A stretch of DNA of 64,000 nt from Nanohaloarchaea archaeon SW_7_43_1 (lineage in GTDB: Archaea; Nanohalarchaeota; Nanosalinia; Nanosalinales; Nanosalinaceae), in assembly GCA_003009795.1 (NCBI GenBank), contig PXPE01000001.1, positions 880,739 to 944,738 of the forward strand, given 5' to 3'. Numbering within the stretch: the stretch's first letter is position 1; each line of letters begins with the position of its first letter. Position numbers and translations under genes: made by a program. This document shows positions 7,861-17,334 of this stretch, piece by piece. Under the pieces are notes generated by a model that was not told the DNA's origin, did not search any database, and worked only from the letters and a program-made list of their open reading frames with translations.

Positions 7861-8835
7861 ATGAAGATCCTCGGAATCGAATCCACCGCCCATACACTGG
7901 GTGCAGGAATTGTCAGTGAAGAAGAGATACTGGCGAACCAGAGATCAATGTTCGAACCAGATGAGGGTGGCATCCATCCGAGAAAAGCCGCCGAACACCA
8001 TTACCAGCATGCACTGGAAATACTGAATAATGCTTTGCAGGAAGCTGATCTTGAAGCCGGGGAACTTGACGGAATTGCTTTCTCACAGGGTCCGGGTATA
8101 CCGCAGTGCCTTGATGTTGGAGCGGTAATGGCGAGAAGCCTTTCACTGAGATATGACTTAGAGCTTGTTGGTGTCAACCACTGCCTGGCACATATTTCAA
8201 TCGGGAAAAGGACCACAGAAGCGGAAAAACCGGCCACTCTCTACGTTTCTGGAGGAAACTCACAGGTAATAGAATATCGAAGCGGTCGGTATAGAATAAT
8301 AGGTGAGACCCTGGATATCGCGTTAGGAAATGCTCTGGACAAGCTGGCGCGGGAGATGGGCTATCCGCATCCTGGCGGACCGGAAATAGAGAAGCTAGCT
8401 GAGAAAACGGATGAAATAATTGATATCTCCTATCCGATCAAAGGAATGGATTTCTCATTCTCTGGGCTTGTAACGGAATGTGAGAGGAAGATTGGAAAGA
8501 AAGATGATAAAACAATAGCGAACTCTTTCCAGGAACATGCATACTCTGCAGTGGTTGAAGCACTGGAACGGGCGATGGCTCAGGAGAACAGCGATGAAGC
8601 TCTATTGACAGGCGGGGTGGCGATGAACTCCCGGCTCAGAGAGATGGTGGAGAAGATGTGCGAGCAGCGAGATGCAGAGGCCTACTTCCCGCCCCCAGAA
8701 TACTGTATGGACAACGGCACCATGATCGCACACCAGGGCATGATAGAGCTTAAAGCAGATATAGAAACAAATATAGAAAATTCAGGTAAAAAATCAAACT
8801 GGAGGCCGGACGAGGTAGAAGTTACATGGCTGTAG
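7861..8835 (+). CDS. kae1: KEOPS complex tRNA threonylcarbamoyltransferase Kae1
   Basis: This 324-residue ASKHA-fold enzyme transfers the threonylcarbamoyl group to A37 of ANN-decoding tRNAs. It starts MKILGIESTAHTLGAGIV. The metal-binding HxxxH is NHCLAHIS near residue 103, and YVSGGNSQV and PHPGGPEIEKLA are standard family motifs. The C-terminal VAMNSRL and DNGTMIAHQG blocks are intact. The TATA-like TTTTTAAC at about 7829 places the ATG 28 bases downstream, so the mRNA is probably leaderless. Its partners Sua5 and Bud32 are encoded 0.5 kb and 4.4 kb downstream. Confidence 0.97.
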   Translation: MKILGIESTAHTLGAGIVSEEEILANQRSMFEPDEGGIHPRKAAEHHYQHALEILNNALQEADLEAGELDGIAFSQGPGIPQCLDVGAVMARSLSLRYDLELVGVNHCLAHISIGKRTTEAEKPATLYVSGGNSQVIEYRSGRYRIIGETLDIALGNALDKLAREMGYPHPGGPEIEKLAEKTDEIIDISYPIKGMDFSFSGLVTECERKIGKKDDKTIANSFQEHAYSAVVEALERAMAQENSDEALLTGGVAMNSRLREMVEKMCEQRDAEAYFPPPEYCMDNGTMIAHQGMIELKADIETNIENSGKKSNWRPDEVEVTWL

Positions 8836-8907
8836 GAAAATAAGCTTTTCAAGCCTTTCTCAGGTCTTAAAGAGAATTTTTTAGAATATCGACGACATAA
8901 TCATCCT

Positions 8908-9243
8908 ATGGTGACTCGGAAAACTGCCGCTATTGCCGTATCTATCATTCTTCTACTTGTTATAGCACTGGGATTAGGGGTTCCTTTAGCGAATTCAGCA
9001 ACATCCAATCCTGAACCGTATATAACAGAAAAGAGCTGTAGTATGTATAACACTTGCCAAGAACCACAGAGGTGTTTCCATGTATCTGAATCCTACGGCA
9101 GTGATGCAAGGTGTGTTGAACCAGGATACGCTGAAAACTACTGCGGAATATTTGAACTAACCGCAGTGAAAGCATCATTACCAGCAGAAGCGACGTGCAG
9201 CCAAAACATCATCGGCGGCATCTTTTTGAATATCCTTCCGTGA
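8908..9243 (+). CDS. Small cysteine-rich secreted or membrane-anchored protein
   Basis: This 111-residue protein has an N-terminal hydrophobic segment (about residues 8-28, ending NSA) that may be a signal peptide or anchor. The following 80 residues carry seven or eight cysteines (CSMYNTCQEPQRCF, CVEPGYAENYCG, TCSQN), which suggests a compact disulfide-bonded outer domain. I do not recognise the family. Its promoter is its own (TTTTTTAG at about 8877-8884). It lies between two t6A genes but shows no functional tie to them. Confidence 0.75.
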   Translation: MVTRKTAAIAVSIILLLVIALGLGVPLANSATSNPEPYITEKSCSMYNTCQEPQRCFHVSESYGSDARCVEPGYAENYCGIFELTAVKASLPAEATCSQNIIGGIFLNILP

Positions 9244-9282
9244 AATAACGTGATTTATTGAAAGTTGATCTGATTATAGTAT

Positions 9283-9879
9283 ATGTGTGTAAATATGGTT
9301 CTAGAAAACCAGGTTGAAGAAGCCAGAAAAATTATCGAAAAAGAAGGAACAGTTATATTCCCCACTGAAACGGCCTATGGGATAGCAGCTGACGCAACGA
9401 ATAATGATGCGGTGGAAAAAGTCTACAAAATGAAGCAGAGGCCCCGAAGCAAGGGATTAACGACCATAGTCTATTCTCTGAAGCAGGCAGAAAAATATGC
9501 AGAGTTATCAGAGGAGGAAAAGAAAGTAGCGGAGGAATTGATGCCTGGACCTTTGACAGTGGTGGCTGAGAAGAAGGGGAATATCCCTGACAACCTAAAC
9601 GAGCATTTCGCATTCCGGATATCCTCCACGGAAACAGCGAGAAAGCTGGCTGAAAACACTCCTATAACCGCTACCAGCGCCAATATCTCAGGTAAAGAAA
9701 CCTCTTACTCAGTCGAGAACATATCCCCCGAACTCAGGGAGAAAGCAGATTACATAATTGATCATGGAGAACTTGACAACGGGCCGACTTCTACTATATT
9801 GGAGTTAAACAACGGAATCACGGTTCACCGGGAGGGACCTATTAAGAGGGAAGAAATACAAAAAATCATACAGGGATGA
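9283..9879 (+). CDS. sua5: L-threonylcarbamoyladenylate synthase Sua5/TsaC
   Basis: This 198-residue YrdC-fold enzyme makes the threonylcarbamoyl-AMP used by Kae1. Motifs are GTVIFPTETAYGIAADA (substrate pocket), KMKQRPRSKGLT, PGPLTVV, RISSTETARKL and TATSANISGKE. It is the short form without the C-terminal Sua5 domain. ATG at 9283 is 27 bases after TTTATT at 9254-9259, suggesting a leaderless start; ATG at 9295 is an alternative. The stop overlaps the next ATG (ATGA), so this gene heads the antiporter-Bud32 operon. Confidence 0.95.
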   Translation: MCVNMVLENQVEEARKIIEKEGTVIFPTETAYGIAADATNNDAVEKVYKMKQRPRSKGLTTIVYSLKQAEKYAELSEEEKKVAEELMPGPLTVVAEKKGNIPDNLNEHFAFRISSTETARKLAENTPITATSANISGKETSYSVENISPELREKADYIIDHGELDNGPTSTILELNNGITVHREGPIKREEIQKIIQG

Positions 9880-11549
9880 ACGCCGGCTTTGAAGCACTAG
9901 CCTTGATTATCGGTCTGGCCACAGTACTATCCTTCATCGCGAAGAAAACAGAACAACCGACCGTCATAAGCTACATTTTGACAGGCTTGATACTCGGCCC
10001 GGTAGGTATAGGCCTGCTAGGGCAGACTGAAACAACACAGCTTTTCTCAGAACTGGGACTCGTATTCTTACTTTTCTTCATCGGCCTGGAGATAAATGTT
10101 AGCAAGATTCGAGAGGTGCTTGGACCGACAGTTCTAATAGGAATCGCCCAAATGGCTCTTTCAGCAGCTCTAGGATTCGCAACCGGTTTTCTACTAGGTT
10201 TCACAGTAATTGAATCAGTTTTCTTTGGTGCTGCAGCAATGTTCAGCTCGACAGCCCTAGTTGTAAAGATACTAACAGATAAGGATGAGGCAAGCACTCT
10301 ACCAGGCCGCCTGGACATAGGAATTCTACTTATACAGGATATAGTTGTCGTTCTAATACTGGCAATTCTAACTGCTAACTTCAACAGCATAACAGGTACC
10401 CTGTTCCGGTTCGGGGAGATACTCGTGATGATAGGTCTCGTAGGAGGTATATCACTGGCATCATCAAAGTACCTCCTACCTAAAATGTTTAAGAAAACAT
10501 CAATCAACAGACATGCATTTTTCATCTACGGCATTGCATGGGCGTTTACATTGATATCTGGAGCCCAATATCTAGACCTGTCTCTGGAGATCGGAGCTTT
10601 CTTCGCCGGCCTGAGTCTGGCACAGCTCCCTTACAGTAGCGAGCTTCAGGAAAGAGTGCGACCATTAACCGACCTATTCATGGCTCTCTTCTTCATCAAC
10701 TTCGGACTACAAATACTGCCGGAACAGTTATCCACCTACTTTGTAGAAGCAGTTTTAGCCTCAGCAGTTCTTATGATCGGAAAGTTCGGTATATTCTTCG
10801 GACTAACGGATCGCATGAAATTCACACCCCAGACCTCGTTCAAAACCAGTATTAACATGACGCAGATAAGCGAGTTCTCGCTTATTCTGGGAGCATTAGC
10901 TGCCTCAGAACAGCTGATAGGTCAGAACTTTCTCGGCTTCATCAGTCTTGTTGCAATAATAACTATGAGCTCGTCTTCCTACCTGCTTAACTTCAATGAA
11001 AAAGTCTATAGAAAAGTGGAGGGTCTTGTGAGGAAGATAACAACTGATGAGGGAGAAGATGTAGAAATCGAACGGATGAGTAATCACGCGATAGTGATCG
11101 GTTATGACAGAATCACAGAAAGGCTTTCTCCCCTCCTTGAGGAAACTTATTCTAACGTTGTGGTTATAGACAAGAACCCGGAAAATACGAGAGAACTAGC
11201 TAAATCATCTTACGAGTATATCTACGGCGACTTTAACCACGGAGAGATAAGAAAAGCTGCAGCAATAGAGAAGGCAGAAATTATCATCTCAGTATCCAAG
11301 GATAGGAAGGTAAACCACCAGATACTGAGAGACAAAAAGCGGGAAACAATCGCCTTCCTCGAAGCAGACAGCTTCGAAGATGCAGCCGAGCTATACGAGA
11401 AAAATGCGGATTACGTGGTGATAGAAAACATTGTTACAGGGGATAAAATGGCTGATTACCTTGAGCTTTACCTTGAGGACCCGAATCTATTTCAGGAAGA
11501 AATAGAAGACGAACTCGAGACTATTCACTGGGGTGGTAGAAATGGCTGA
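9876..11549 (+). CDS. CPA2-type cation/proton antiporter with C-terminal RCK (TrkA-N) domain
   Basis: The first 390 or so residues of this 557-residue protein form a KefB/NapA-like Na+/H+ exchanger domain with about 12 membrane helices. It includes the FLLFFIGLEINVSKIR segment and the FSSTALVVKIL stretch. Residues about 400-510 are a Rossmann RCK domain (HAIVIGYDRITERLSPLLEE, acidic strand end VVVIDKNPENTREL), a likely nucleotide- or ligand-binding regulator. It overlaps Sua5 by 4 bases and the next antiporter gene by 8. The adjacent paralogue suggests either a heteromeric transporter or paired functions in salt balance. The transported ion cannot be decided from the sequence. Confidence 0.9.
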   Translation: MNAGFEALALIIGLATVLSFIAKKTEQPTVISYILTGLILGPVGIGLLGQTETTQLFSELGLVFLLFFIGLEINVSKIREVLGPTVLIGIAQMALSAALGFATGFLLGFTVIESVFFGAAAMFSSTALVVKILTDKDEASTLPGRLDIGILLIQDIVVVLILAILTANFNSITGTLFRFGEILVMIGLVGGISLASSKYLLPKMFKKTSINRHAFFIYGIAWAFTLISGAQYLDLSLEIGAFFAGLSLAQLPYSSELQERVRPLTDLFMALFFINFGLQILPEQLSTYFVEAVLASAVLMIGKFGIFFGLTDRMKFTPQTSFKTSINMTQISEFSLILGALAASEQLIGQNFLGFISLVAIITMSSSSYLLNFNEKVYRKVEGLVRKITTDEGEDVEIERMSNHAIVIGYDRITERLSPLLEETYSNVVVIDKNPENTRELAKSSYEYIYGDFNHGEIRKAAAIEKAEIIISVSKDRKVNHQILRDKKRETIAFLEADSFEDAAELYEKNADYVVIENIVTGDKMADYLELYLEDPNLFQEEIEDELETIHWGGRNG

Positions 11550-13194
11550 ACTGATCACTTCTCTCACACTGATCTTTGTCGCATCCGCAGCTATGCTCTT
11601 GATAGCGAACCGGTTCTCACAGCCGGCGATCCCTGCCTACCTGACAGCAGGTATCCTAATCAGCTTCCACGTCAGTGGAGAGGAATTACTTGGACTGGCA
11701 CAAATAGGTATTGCCTTCCTCATCTTCATATTCGGATTAAAATTTGATCCAGAAAAACTTATGGCGGTCGGCCGAGAGGCACTCTCCGTGAACCTCGCTC
11801 AGATACTTTTAGTTGGAGCGGTCAGCTTCAGCTTTGCACAGATAATCAATCTAGGTATTCTACAGTCCATCTACTTTAGCACCGCTGCAACCCTCAGCTC
11901 CTCACTTGTGGGTTTGGAACTGGTTTCCGAAGAGGTGGATAAGAACTTGATTCACGGAAGACTCGCTGAGTCTATACATCTTATCCAGGATGTACTCGCG
12001 GTCGGTTTGGTCGTAGTCCTTTCCTCTACACAGTTCACATACTCAAAAATAGGAGCTAATATAGCTGTGGCCGCAGGGATAATAATAACAGCGTTATTGA
12101 TCAGAAGAATACTTTTCGATAAAATAGCGGCTCTAGCAGATGGGTCAACCGAGCTTTTAATGCTAATAGGTATATCCTTCCTTACCGGTTTTATTGCATT
12201 ATCCGGATACTTCGGGCTTTCAATAGTGGTAGGTGCCTTCGCAGCAGGTATAGCGGTCGCCCGGTTTCCTCACAACCTTGAATTACTTGATACAATGGGC
12301 TCTCTCAAAGACTTTTTCTCTGCAATCTTCTTCGTTACCATCGGAGTACTTGTCACTTTCCCTGATCCAGCCACTTTACTTCTAACGCTTGGTCTTATAG
12401 TATTAACGGTCATAATCAAGCCCGCTCTGATAGTTATTTCAGTTATACACCAAGGCTATGATCCAAGAACTTCCTTCTTGACAGGAGTTAGTCTTGACCA
12501 GACAAGTGAGTTTGCTCTCATAATAGCGATACAGGCATGGATAGCCGGGCTAATAATTGAACCTCTTTTCCAATCAATAATACTGGCCGCAACGGTAACA
12601 ATGACAACTTCTGCATACACAAAAGTATACGAACATCAGCTCTATGAGCTACTGGAAAGATTCAACATTCTAGAACCTGAGGAACAGATTCTTCCGGAAA
12701 GCAACATAGGCTCGGAACTAGAAAATCATGTAGTTCTGATAGGTTACGATGTTCAGGGGAAAAGAATTGCAGAGCAGCTGAACGAGATGGATGCCAACTT
12801 CATTGTAATGGAGAATAACCCTGAAAAAATCTCCGAACTCAGGAAAAAAGATGAAAAATTCATTTATGGAAACGTCTTAGAAACTGATACATGGAGACAC
12901 GCACATCCAGAAGATGCCAAAGTAATCGTCTCAACAGTACCTTTCAGACAGGTCTCTGATCAAGTACTATCAGTTGAGACTGATGCCGGTAAAATCCTTA
13001 GAGCCGGTGAAGTCGAAGACGCAGAAAACCTGCTTCATAGAGGCGCCGACTACATAATAGTTCCAGAGATTCTGAGCGCTGAGCTTGTTAGAGAACATAT
13101 TCTAGGCCTGGAATCTGAGGACGGGTACCGCGAGGAGCTCAGAAGGAGAAGTCTTTTAGAAGTCAGGCGCTATCTTGAATCCGAGGAAGGATGA
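11542..13194 (+). CDS. Second CPA2-type cation/proton antiporter with RCK domain
   Basis: This 550-residue paralogue of the preceding protein has the same layout: membrane domain to about 375 (FLIFIFGLKFDPEKL, TLSSSLVGLELV), then an RCK domain (HVVLIGYDVQGKRIAEQLNEM). The start is ATG at 11542, preceded by GGGGTGG. A GTG nine bases earlier is possible. In this copy the helix aligned with FSSTALVV reads TLSSSLVG, so ion specificity may differ. It overlaps bud32 by 4 bases. Placing two antiporters between t6A enzymes in one overlapping transcript is unusual. Confidence 0.9.
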   Translation: MAELITSLTLIFVASAAMLLIANRFSQPAIPAYLTAGILISFHVSGEELLGLAQIGIAFLIFIFGLKFDPEKLMAVGREALSVNLAQILLVGAVSFSFAQIINLGILQSIYFSTAATLSSSLVGLELVSEEVDKNLIHGRLAESIHLIQDVLAVGLVVVLSSTQFTYSKIGANIAVAAGIIITALLIRRILFDKIAALADGSTELLMLIGISFLTGFIALSGYFGLSIVVGAFAAGIAVARFPHNLELLDTMGSLKDFFSAIFFVTIGVLVTFPDPATLLLTLGLIVLTVIIKPALIVISVIHQGYDPRTSFLTGVSLDQTSEFALIIAIQAWIAGLIIEPLFQSIILAATVTMTTSAYTKVYEHQLYELLERFNILEPEEQILPESNIGSELENHVVLIGYDVQGKRIAEQLNEMDANFIVMENNPEKISELRKKDEKFIYGNVLETDTWRHAHPEDAKVIVSTVPFRQVSDQVLSVETDAGKILRAGEVEDAENLLHRGADYIIVPEILSAELVREHILGLESEDGYREELRRRSLLEVRRYLESEEG

Positions 13195-13769
13195 AAACAG
13201 AGAAAGGAGCAGAAGCAACAGTTGAAATAGGAGAAGGCCAAGTAATCAAAAAACGACCTGAGAAAAAGTACCGGCACGAACAGCTGGATGAAAAGATAAG
13301 GAAAGAGAGAACCGAAACGGAAAAAAACCTGCTCTCTGAGGCTAATAAATACGGAGTAAATGTTCCAGAAGTCAAGAAAACAGATGCTTCAACCCTTGAA
13401 CTAGAGAAGATAGAGGGAGAAAAACTCAAGCATAAGGTCGAAAATAAACCAGAACTACTTGATAAACTTGGAGAAAACATTTCTCTACTACATTCTATCG
13501 ATATAATTCATGGAGATCTAACCACAAGTAATGCCATAGTCGAAGACAGCAAGGTATTCCTGATAGACTTCGGATTATCTTTCCGTTCCCATAGAACAGA
13601 GGACCGCGCGGTTGACATCCATCTACTGAAGCAGGTGCTGGAAAGCTCGCATCCGGAAGTGGCAGAAAAAGCATGGAGAAACTTTCTGGAAGGATACAGA
13701 GAATACGGGGACTCAGAAGACGTTCTGAAACAGCTAGAAGAAGTAGAACAGAGAGGCCGCTATAAGTAA
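13191..13769 (+). CDS. bud32: KEOPS complex kinase/ATPase Bud32
   Basis: This 192-residue minimal kinase stimulates Kae1. It has a short N-lobe with no glycine loop, then IDIIHGDLTTSNAIV (catalytic loop, Asp in HGD) and VFLIDFGLSFRSHRTEDRAVDIHLLKQVL (DFG and activation segment), all typical of Bud32. In many euryarchaea Bud32 is fused to Kae1; here it is a separate gene in the Sua5/antiporter operon, joined by an ATGA overlap. Confidence 0.95.
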   Translation: MKTEKGAEATVEIGEGQVIKKRPEKKYRHEQLDEKIRKERTETEKNLLSEANKYGVNVPEVKKTDASTLELEKIEGEKLKHKVENKPELLDKLGENISLLHSIDIIHGDLTTSNAIVEDSKVFLIDFGLSFRSHRTEDRAVDIHLLKQVLESSHPEVAEKAWRNFLEGYREYGDSEDVLKQLEEVEQRGRYK

Positions 13770-13797
13770 TAAAAGGGAATAGGCTCCAGATAGTTTC

Positions 13798-14358
13798 ATG
13801 GCAGAAACAGCAAGAAATAGAGGTACTAAAGCCGCTCTTTATGCGCTGCTTTTTCTCTCGACAACAATTTTCTCAGTGTTCGCAGCACCTATATCTGATA
13901 TTTTTCTGACCGAAATCTTCGGATTCTTCTTGCTAAATGCTATCATGGTAGGGTTAATAGGTTACATATTCAAAGAGATAAATGGATCCGCAGCCGATAC
14001 TGTAATTGGCAGTCTTATAATAGCTATAACAAGCTCAGTGTCACTGGCCTCATATAAAGCAGCTTTAGCGTCCCTGCTGGAGTTTTCTGAAGAACTCCAA
14101 CAGTATATAAATCAAACAGAAACCAGCGGAGAATCCTTAGGTATAATAGGTAATCTTGCCGATGCTAGCCCCAGTGCAGATCTAATTTTTATTTCTTCTA
14201 TAATAGCATTTAATCTACCAATTTTCTATTCATTGAATTGCGAGTCAAAACTTAAGATAGAAAATTTCTTCTACCTTGTACTGCCTGTATCGCTATATAT
14301 TCTCCTTAGGATAATTATAACAGTAGCGCTCAACCCGTATGCTGGGTTATCAAAATGA
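13798..14358 (+). CDS. Integral membrane protein of unknown function
   Basis: This 186-residue protein has four to five predicted membrane segments (about residues 14-36, 40-58, 66-88, 128-146, 155-178) separated by short polar loops. One longer acidic, serine-rich loop follows the third helix. I see no recognisable family motif. It lies 28 bases after bud32 on the same strand and may be the last gene of that operon. Confidence 0.7.
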   Translation: MAETARNRGTKAALYALLFLSTTIFSVFAAPISDIFLTEIFGFFLLNAIMVGLIGYIFKEINGSAADTVIGSLIIAITSSVSLASYKAALASLLEFSEELQQYINQTETSGESLGIIGNLADASPSADLIFISSIIAFNLPIFYSLNCESKLKIENFFYLVLPVSLYILLRIIITVALNPYAGLSK

Positions 14359-14381
14359 GAATAACTCCGTCTCTTGCTTTC

Positions 14382-14458
14382 TTTATATAAAAATTGGCTC
14401 GAATACTACTTCAGACCGGGAAAGCATCATGCTTGACCGGATCAGCACGTGATAAAAA
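14382..14458 (+). promoter_or_regulatory. S15 promoter and structured 5' leader
   Basis: A clear TATA box TTTATATAAA lies at 14382-14391. Transcription should start near 14414, leaving a leader of about 45 bases, unlike most genes here, which look leaderless. The leader contains AAGC-ATCAT-GCTT (14422-14434) flanked by two CCGG tetramers, so a stem-loop can form just before the start codon. S15 mRNA leaders are autoregulated in bacteria; the same idea here is speculation. Confidence 0.5.
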
Positions 14459-14896
14459 ATGGCAAGAATGCATAACGACGGAAGAGGTTCATCAGGACCT
14501 GATAAACCTGTAACAAAGAAAAACCCGAGATGGATGGACTACGATGAGGACGAAGTAATCGATCTCATAGTAAAACTCAGAAAAGACGGTAAAGATCCTT
14601 CACAGATCGGAATGGCGCTCAGAGATCAGTACGGTATCCCAAGTGTCAAACAGGTAACTGATAAGAAGATAACAGAAATACTTGAAGAGGAAGGATTCGG
14701 ACTCGATATCCCGGAAGACCTTCAGAACCTTGTAGACAAGGCAGAATCAATCCAAGATCACATTGAAGAGAACCAGAAAGACGAGGAAGCAATCAGGCAG
14801 CTGGAGCTCACTGAGGCAAAGGTCAGAAAGATCGCCTCCTACCACCGAAACGAAGGAAACATTCCAAAAGACTGGAAATACGAAAGAGACGAATGA
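14459..14896 (+). CDS. rps15: Small ribosomal subunit protein uS15
   Basis: This 145-residue archaeal-type S15 starts MARMHNDGRGSSGPDKP and has the extra N-terminal domain of archaeal and eukaryotic S15 (KDGKDPSQIGMALRDQYGIPSV). The rRNA-binding helical domain at the C-terminus has ARVRKIASYHR-like residues (AKVRKIASYHRNEGNIPKDW). Slightly short for the family (about 150) but complete. Its linkage to RecJ and S1e is normal in archaea, though here an APH-like gene is inserted between S15 and RecJ on the other strand. Confidence 0.96.
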   Translation: MARMHNDGRGSSGPDKPVTKKNPRWMDYDEDEVIDLIVKLRKDGKDPSQIGMALRDQYGIPSVKQVTDKKITEILEEEGFGLDIPEDLQNLVDKAESIQDHIEENQKDEEAIRQLELTEAKVRKIASYHRNEGNIPKDWKYERDE

Positions 14897-14931
14897 GCTC
14901 TCCTACCATCCAAACATTCTTCCCACAATCA

Positions 14932-15852
14932 CTATCCAAAGTGCTCTTCAGCCCATGAATTAACATCATCAGCAAGACTATCAAGAAACTCTACATCCCT
15001 ATTCTCATGCACCCATTTACCTGCTCCTACACTCTTGAGTACGGCTAAAGCAACATAATTTTCTTCAACCCCCTCCGACATATCCAATTCTCTGACAGAA
15101 ATATAGCCCTCCCTAAATCTCTCTAGAGCATCTTTGTCATCAAAGTCGCACAGTTTGTACATGGAATTTATGAAACCAAAATTAGGGTCCCCGTATATCG
15201 CGTTATCATAATCAAATACCTTAATTGAAGCATCATCTTCGATCATTAAGTTGGACGAATTGAAGTCTTCATGAAGTATTCTTCTATCAGGTTTCTCTGG
15301 CACTTTCTCTAGATCAAAATTCTCAAGTCCTATCTGGGCTGCTCGTTCAAAAATTTCCGGGACATCCTGAAGTTCATCTACTTTCTCTTCAACATATCCT
15401 CTCCATGTATCATAAGGCGCTTTTATTCCATCCTCCTCTCGATTAAAATAGCCAAAACCTTCTCCAATAACTTCTGAACTATGAATAAGTGCTAATGCTT
15501 CACCTGCATTCTCTACAGCATCCAGATAATTTTCTCTCAAATCCCTACAAGAACTGGAATTGTCTTCTTGGTCTTCTAATCTCTGCTTGAAATTTCTGAA
15601 CATTTCGCCATTCACTCTCTCAAAAACCACCCCTCCTTCATCTTCCTCATTCTCTATATATCTAATATTTGGCTTTGGAACCTCCGAATCTAACTGATCA
15701 TAAATATCTCTGATCCTATCAAGCCTCCACTCATCACCTTCTCTAGGAATCTGAACCACAACATCATCCAATGTATAGGTATGCCACATCAGGCCTTCTT
15801 TAACTTCTTCGCCAGATTCTCTGGCCTCTTGAATCAACTTTTGATCATCCAT
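14932..15852 (-). CDS. Phosphotransferase of the aminoglycoside phosphotransferase (APH) kinase-like family
   Basis: This 306-residue protein has the APH catalytic loop HEDFNSSNLMIEDD (about 191-204) and the metal-binding VFDYDNAIYGDPNFGF. Together with the N-lobe (PREGDEWRLDRIR) they give a complete kinase fold. The substrate is unknown; members phosphorylate small molecules such as sugars, choline or antibiotics. It is inserted convergently between S15 and RecJ, genes that are usually adjacent. That position and a somewhat lower GC look suggest a later insertion. Confidence 0.8.
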   Translation of the reverse strand: MDDQKLIQEARESGEEVKEGLMWHTYTLDDVVVQIPREGDEWRLDRIRDIYDQLDSEVPKPNIRYIENEEDEGGVVFERVNGEMFRNFKQRLEDQEDNSSSCRDLRENYLDAVENAGEALALIHSSEVIGEGFGYFNREEDGIKAPYDTWRGYVEEKVDELQDVPEIFERAAQIGLENFDLEKVPEKPDRRILHEDFNSSNLMIEDDASIKVFDYDNAIYGDPNFGFINSMYKLCDFDDKDALERFREGYISVRELDMSEGVEENYVALAVLKSVGAGKWVHENRDVEFLDSLADDVNSWAEEHFG

Positions 15853-15966
15853 AAATATTTTACTATTATGTAATGATAAAACGCTTTTGGTTTTGCTTAG
15901 TCAGTATTTCTCACACTTGCATATCAAAACCAATTTAACTCCGGGGATAAAGATCATTCTATAGGA

Positions 15967-17334
15967 ATGGTTGAAGAAATTCTGGAAGCTGCGAAACCTG
16001 CAGCAGAGAAACTGAAAGATTTTGACGGCAAAATCAGGTTGGTCGGGCAGTATGACGCTGACGGTATTTCGGCGACCGCAATTGCATATGAGATGCTTGA
16101 AAGACTTGGAAAAGACTTCGAATATGAAATACTGAAGCAGCTATACGAGGAAGATGTCGAAAGGATCGCAGAGGAAGACGAAGATCTTATACTGTTTGTA
16201 GACATCGGTTCCGGCCAGTCAGAAGCCGTACAGAAACACATAGTTGAGAAAGCAGCAAAAGAAGTAATTATATCAGACCACCACGAACCACAGATAAAAG
16301 GAGAATTTCTCCATATCAACCCTCATTTCAACGGGATTGACGGCGGGGAATCAATCTCCGCAGCAGGCACCACCTACCTTCTGGCAGAGGCTATTGACGA
16401 GGGAAATATTGACCTGGTGAAGTACGCTCTGATCGGAGCTACCGGAGACGTCCAGAAACAGGACGGAGAATTTCTTGGTCTCAACAAAGACCTACTCAAG
16501 AGAGCTGAAGAAAACAGTTTAATCGAGAAACGACAGGGATTGGATCTCTACGGCCGTAGCACCAAACCCCTCCATAAATCGCTAATGTATACCTCAGATC
16601 CATACCTTGACGGTATAACCAATAACGAATCAGGAGCTGTACAGTTCATTCAATCCTCAGGAATAGAAATCAAAGATGAGAACGGAGATTTCAAAACTTT
16701 AAGCGACTTATCGGAGAAAGAGGAAAAACAGCTGATTCATGGACTGATAACACAGGGCTACGAGGCACACCAGCTGATGAACAACATATACGAACTCCCA
16801 AACGGCCATGGAATCGATGAGTTCTCAACAATCATCAACGCATGCGGCAGACTTGGAGAGCCACGGAAAGGCGTCAAGATTCTTCTTGAAAACGATCAAG
16901 ACCTTGCTGAAAAAATGTCCAGCAGATACGGAAGAAAGATCTCCTCAGCACTCGGCTATGTAGAGGATAACGAGAACAATAGCGAAGTTATCTACGAGAA
17001 CGGTATTGGAGTAATTGATGGAAAAGACGAAGTGGAGGACGACTTCATCGGAACCATCACAACCATCACCATGAGCAACGGATTCTTTTCGAACGTCCCT
17101 GCAATACTTGGAGTCGCAGAAGCCGAGAAAGACAAGATAAAAGCCTCCTGCCGAGCCAGAAAAGAAGCGGTAGAAAACGGACTCAACCTGGGGCACATAA
17201 TCGAAGAGATATGTAAAGAAATAGATGGAGAAGGTGGAGGCCACAACGTAGCCGCCGGAGCAAAATTCCCGAAAGAGAACAAAGAAGAGTTTATAGAAAA
17301 AGTCAGCAAAGGAATCGTGGAAGAAGTTCAGTAA
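15967..17334 (+). CDS. DHH-family RecJ-like single-strand exonuclease
   Basis: This 455-residue protein has the DHH phosphoesterase motifs: GQYDADGISATAIA (motif I), LFVDIGSG (II), and ISDHHEPQ (III, the DHH signature). The GATGDVQKQDGE segment follows. A DHHA1 domain at the C-terminus ends GGGHNVAAGAKFPKE. Archaeal relatives include RecJ1/2 and GAN, which associate with the replisome or act in RNA decay. Linkage to S15 and S1e is the common archaeal arrangement. Which RecJ subtype this is cannot be settled by eye. Confidence 0.92.
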   Translation: MVEEILEAAKPAAEKLKDFDGKIRLVGQYDADGISATAIAYEMLERLGKDFEYEILKQLYEEDVERIAEEDEDLILFVDIGSGQSEAVQKHIVEKAAKEVIISDHHEPQIKGEFLHINPHFNGIDGGESISAAGTTYLLAEAIDEGNIDLVKYALIGATGDVQKQDGEFLGLNKDLLKRAEENSLIEKRQGLDLYGRSTKPLHKSLMYTSDPYLDGITNNESGAVQFIQSSGIEIKDENGDFKTLSDLSEKEEKQLIHGLITQGYEAHQLMNNIYELPNGHGIDEFSTIINACGRLGEPRKGVKILLENDQDLAEKMSSRYGRKISSALGYVEDNENNSEVIYENGIGVIDGKDEVEDDFIGTITTITMSNGFFSNVPAILGVAEAEKDKIKASCRARKEAVENGLNLGHIIEEICKEIDGEGGGHNVAAGAKFPKENKEEFIEKVSKGIVEEVQ

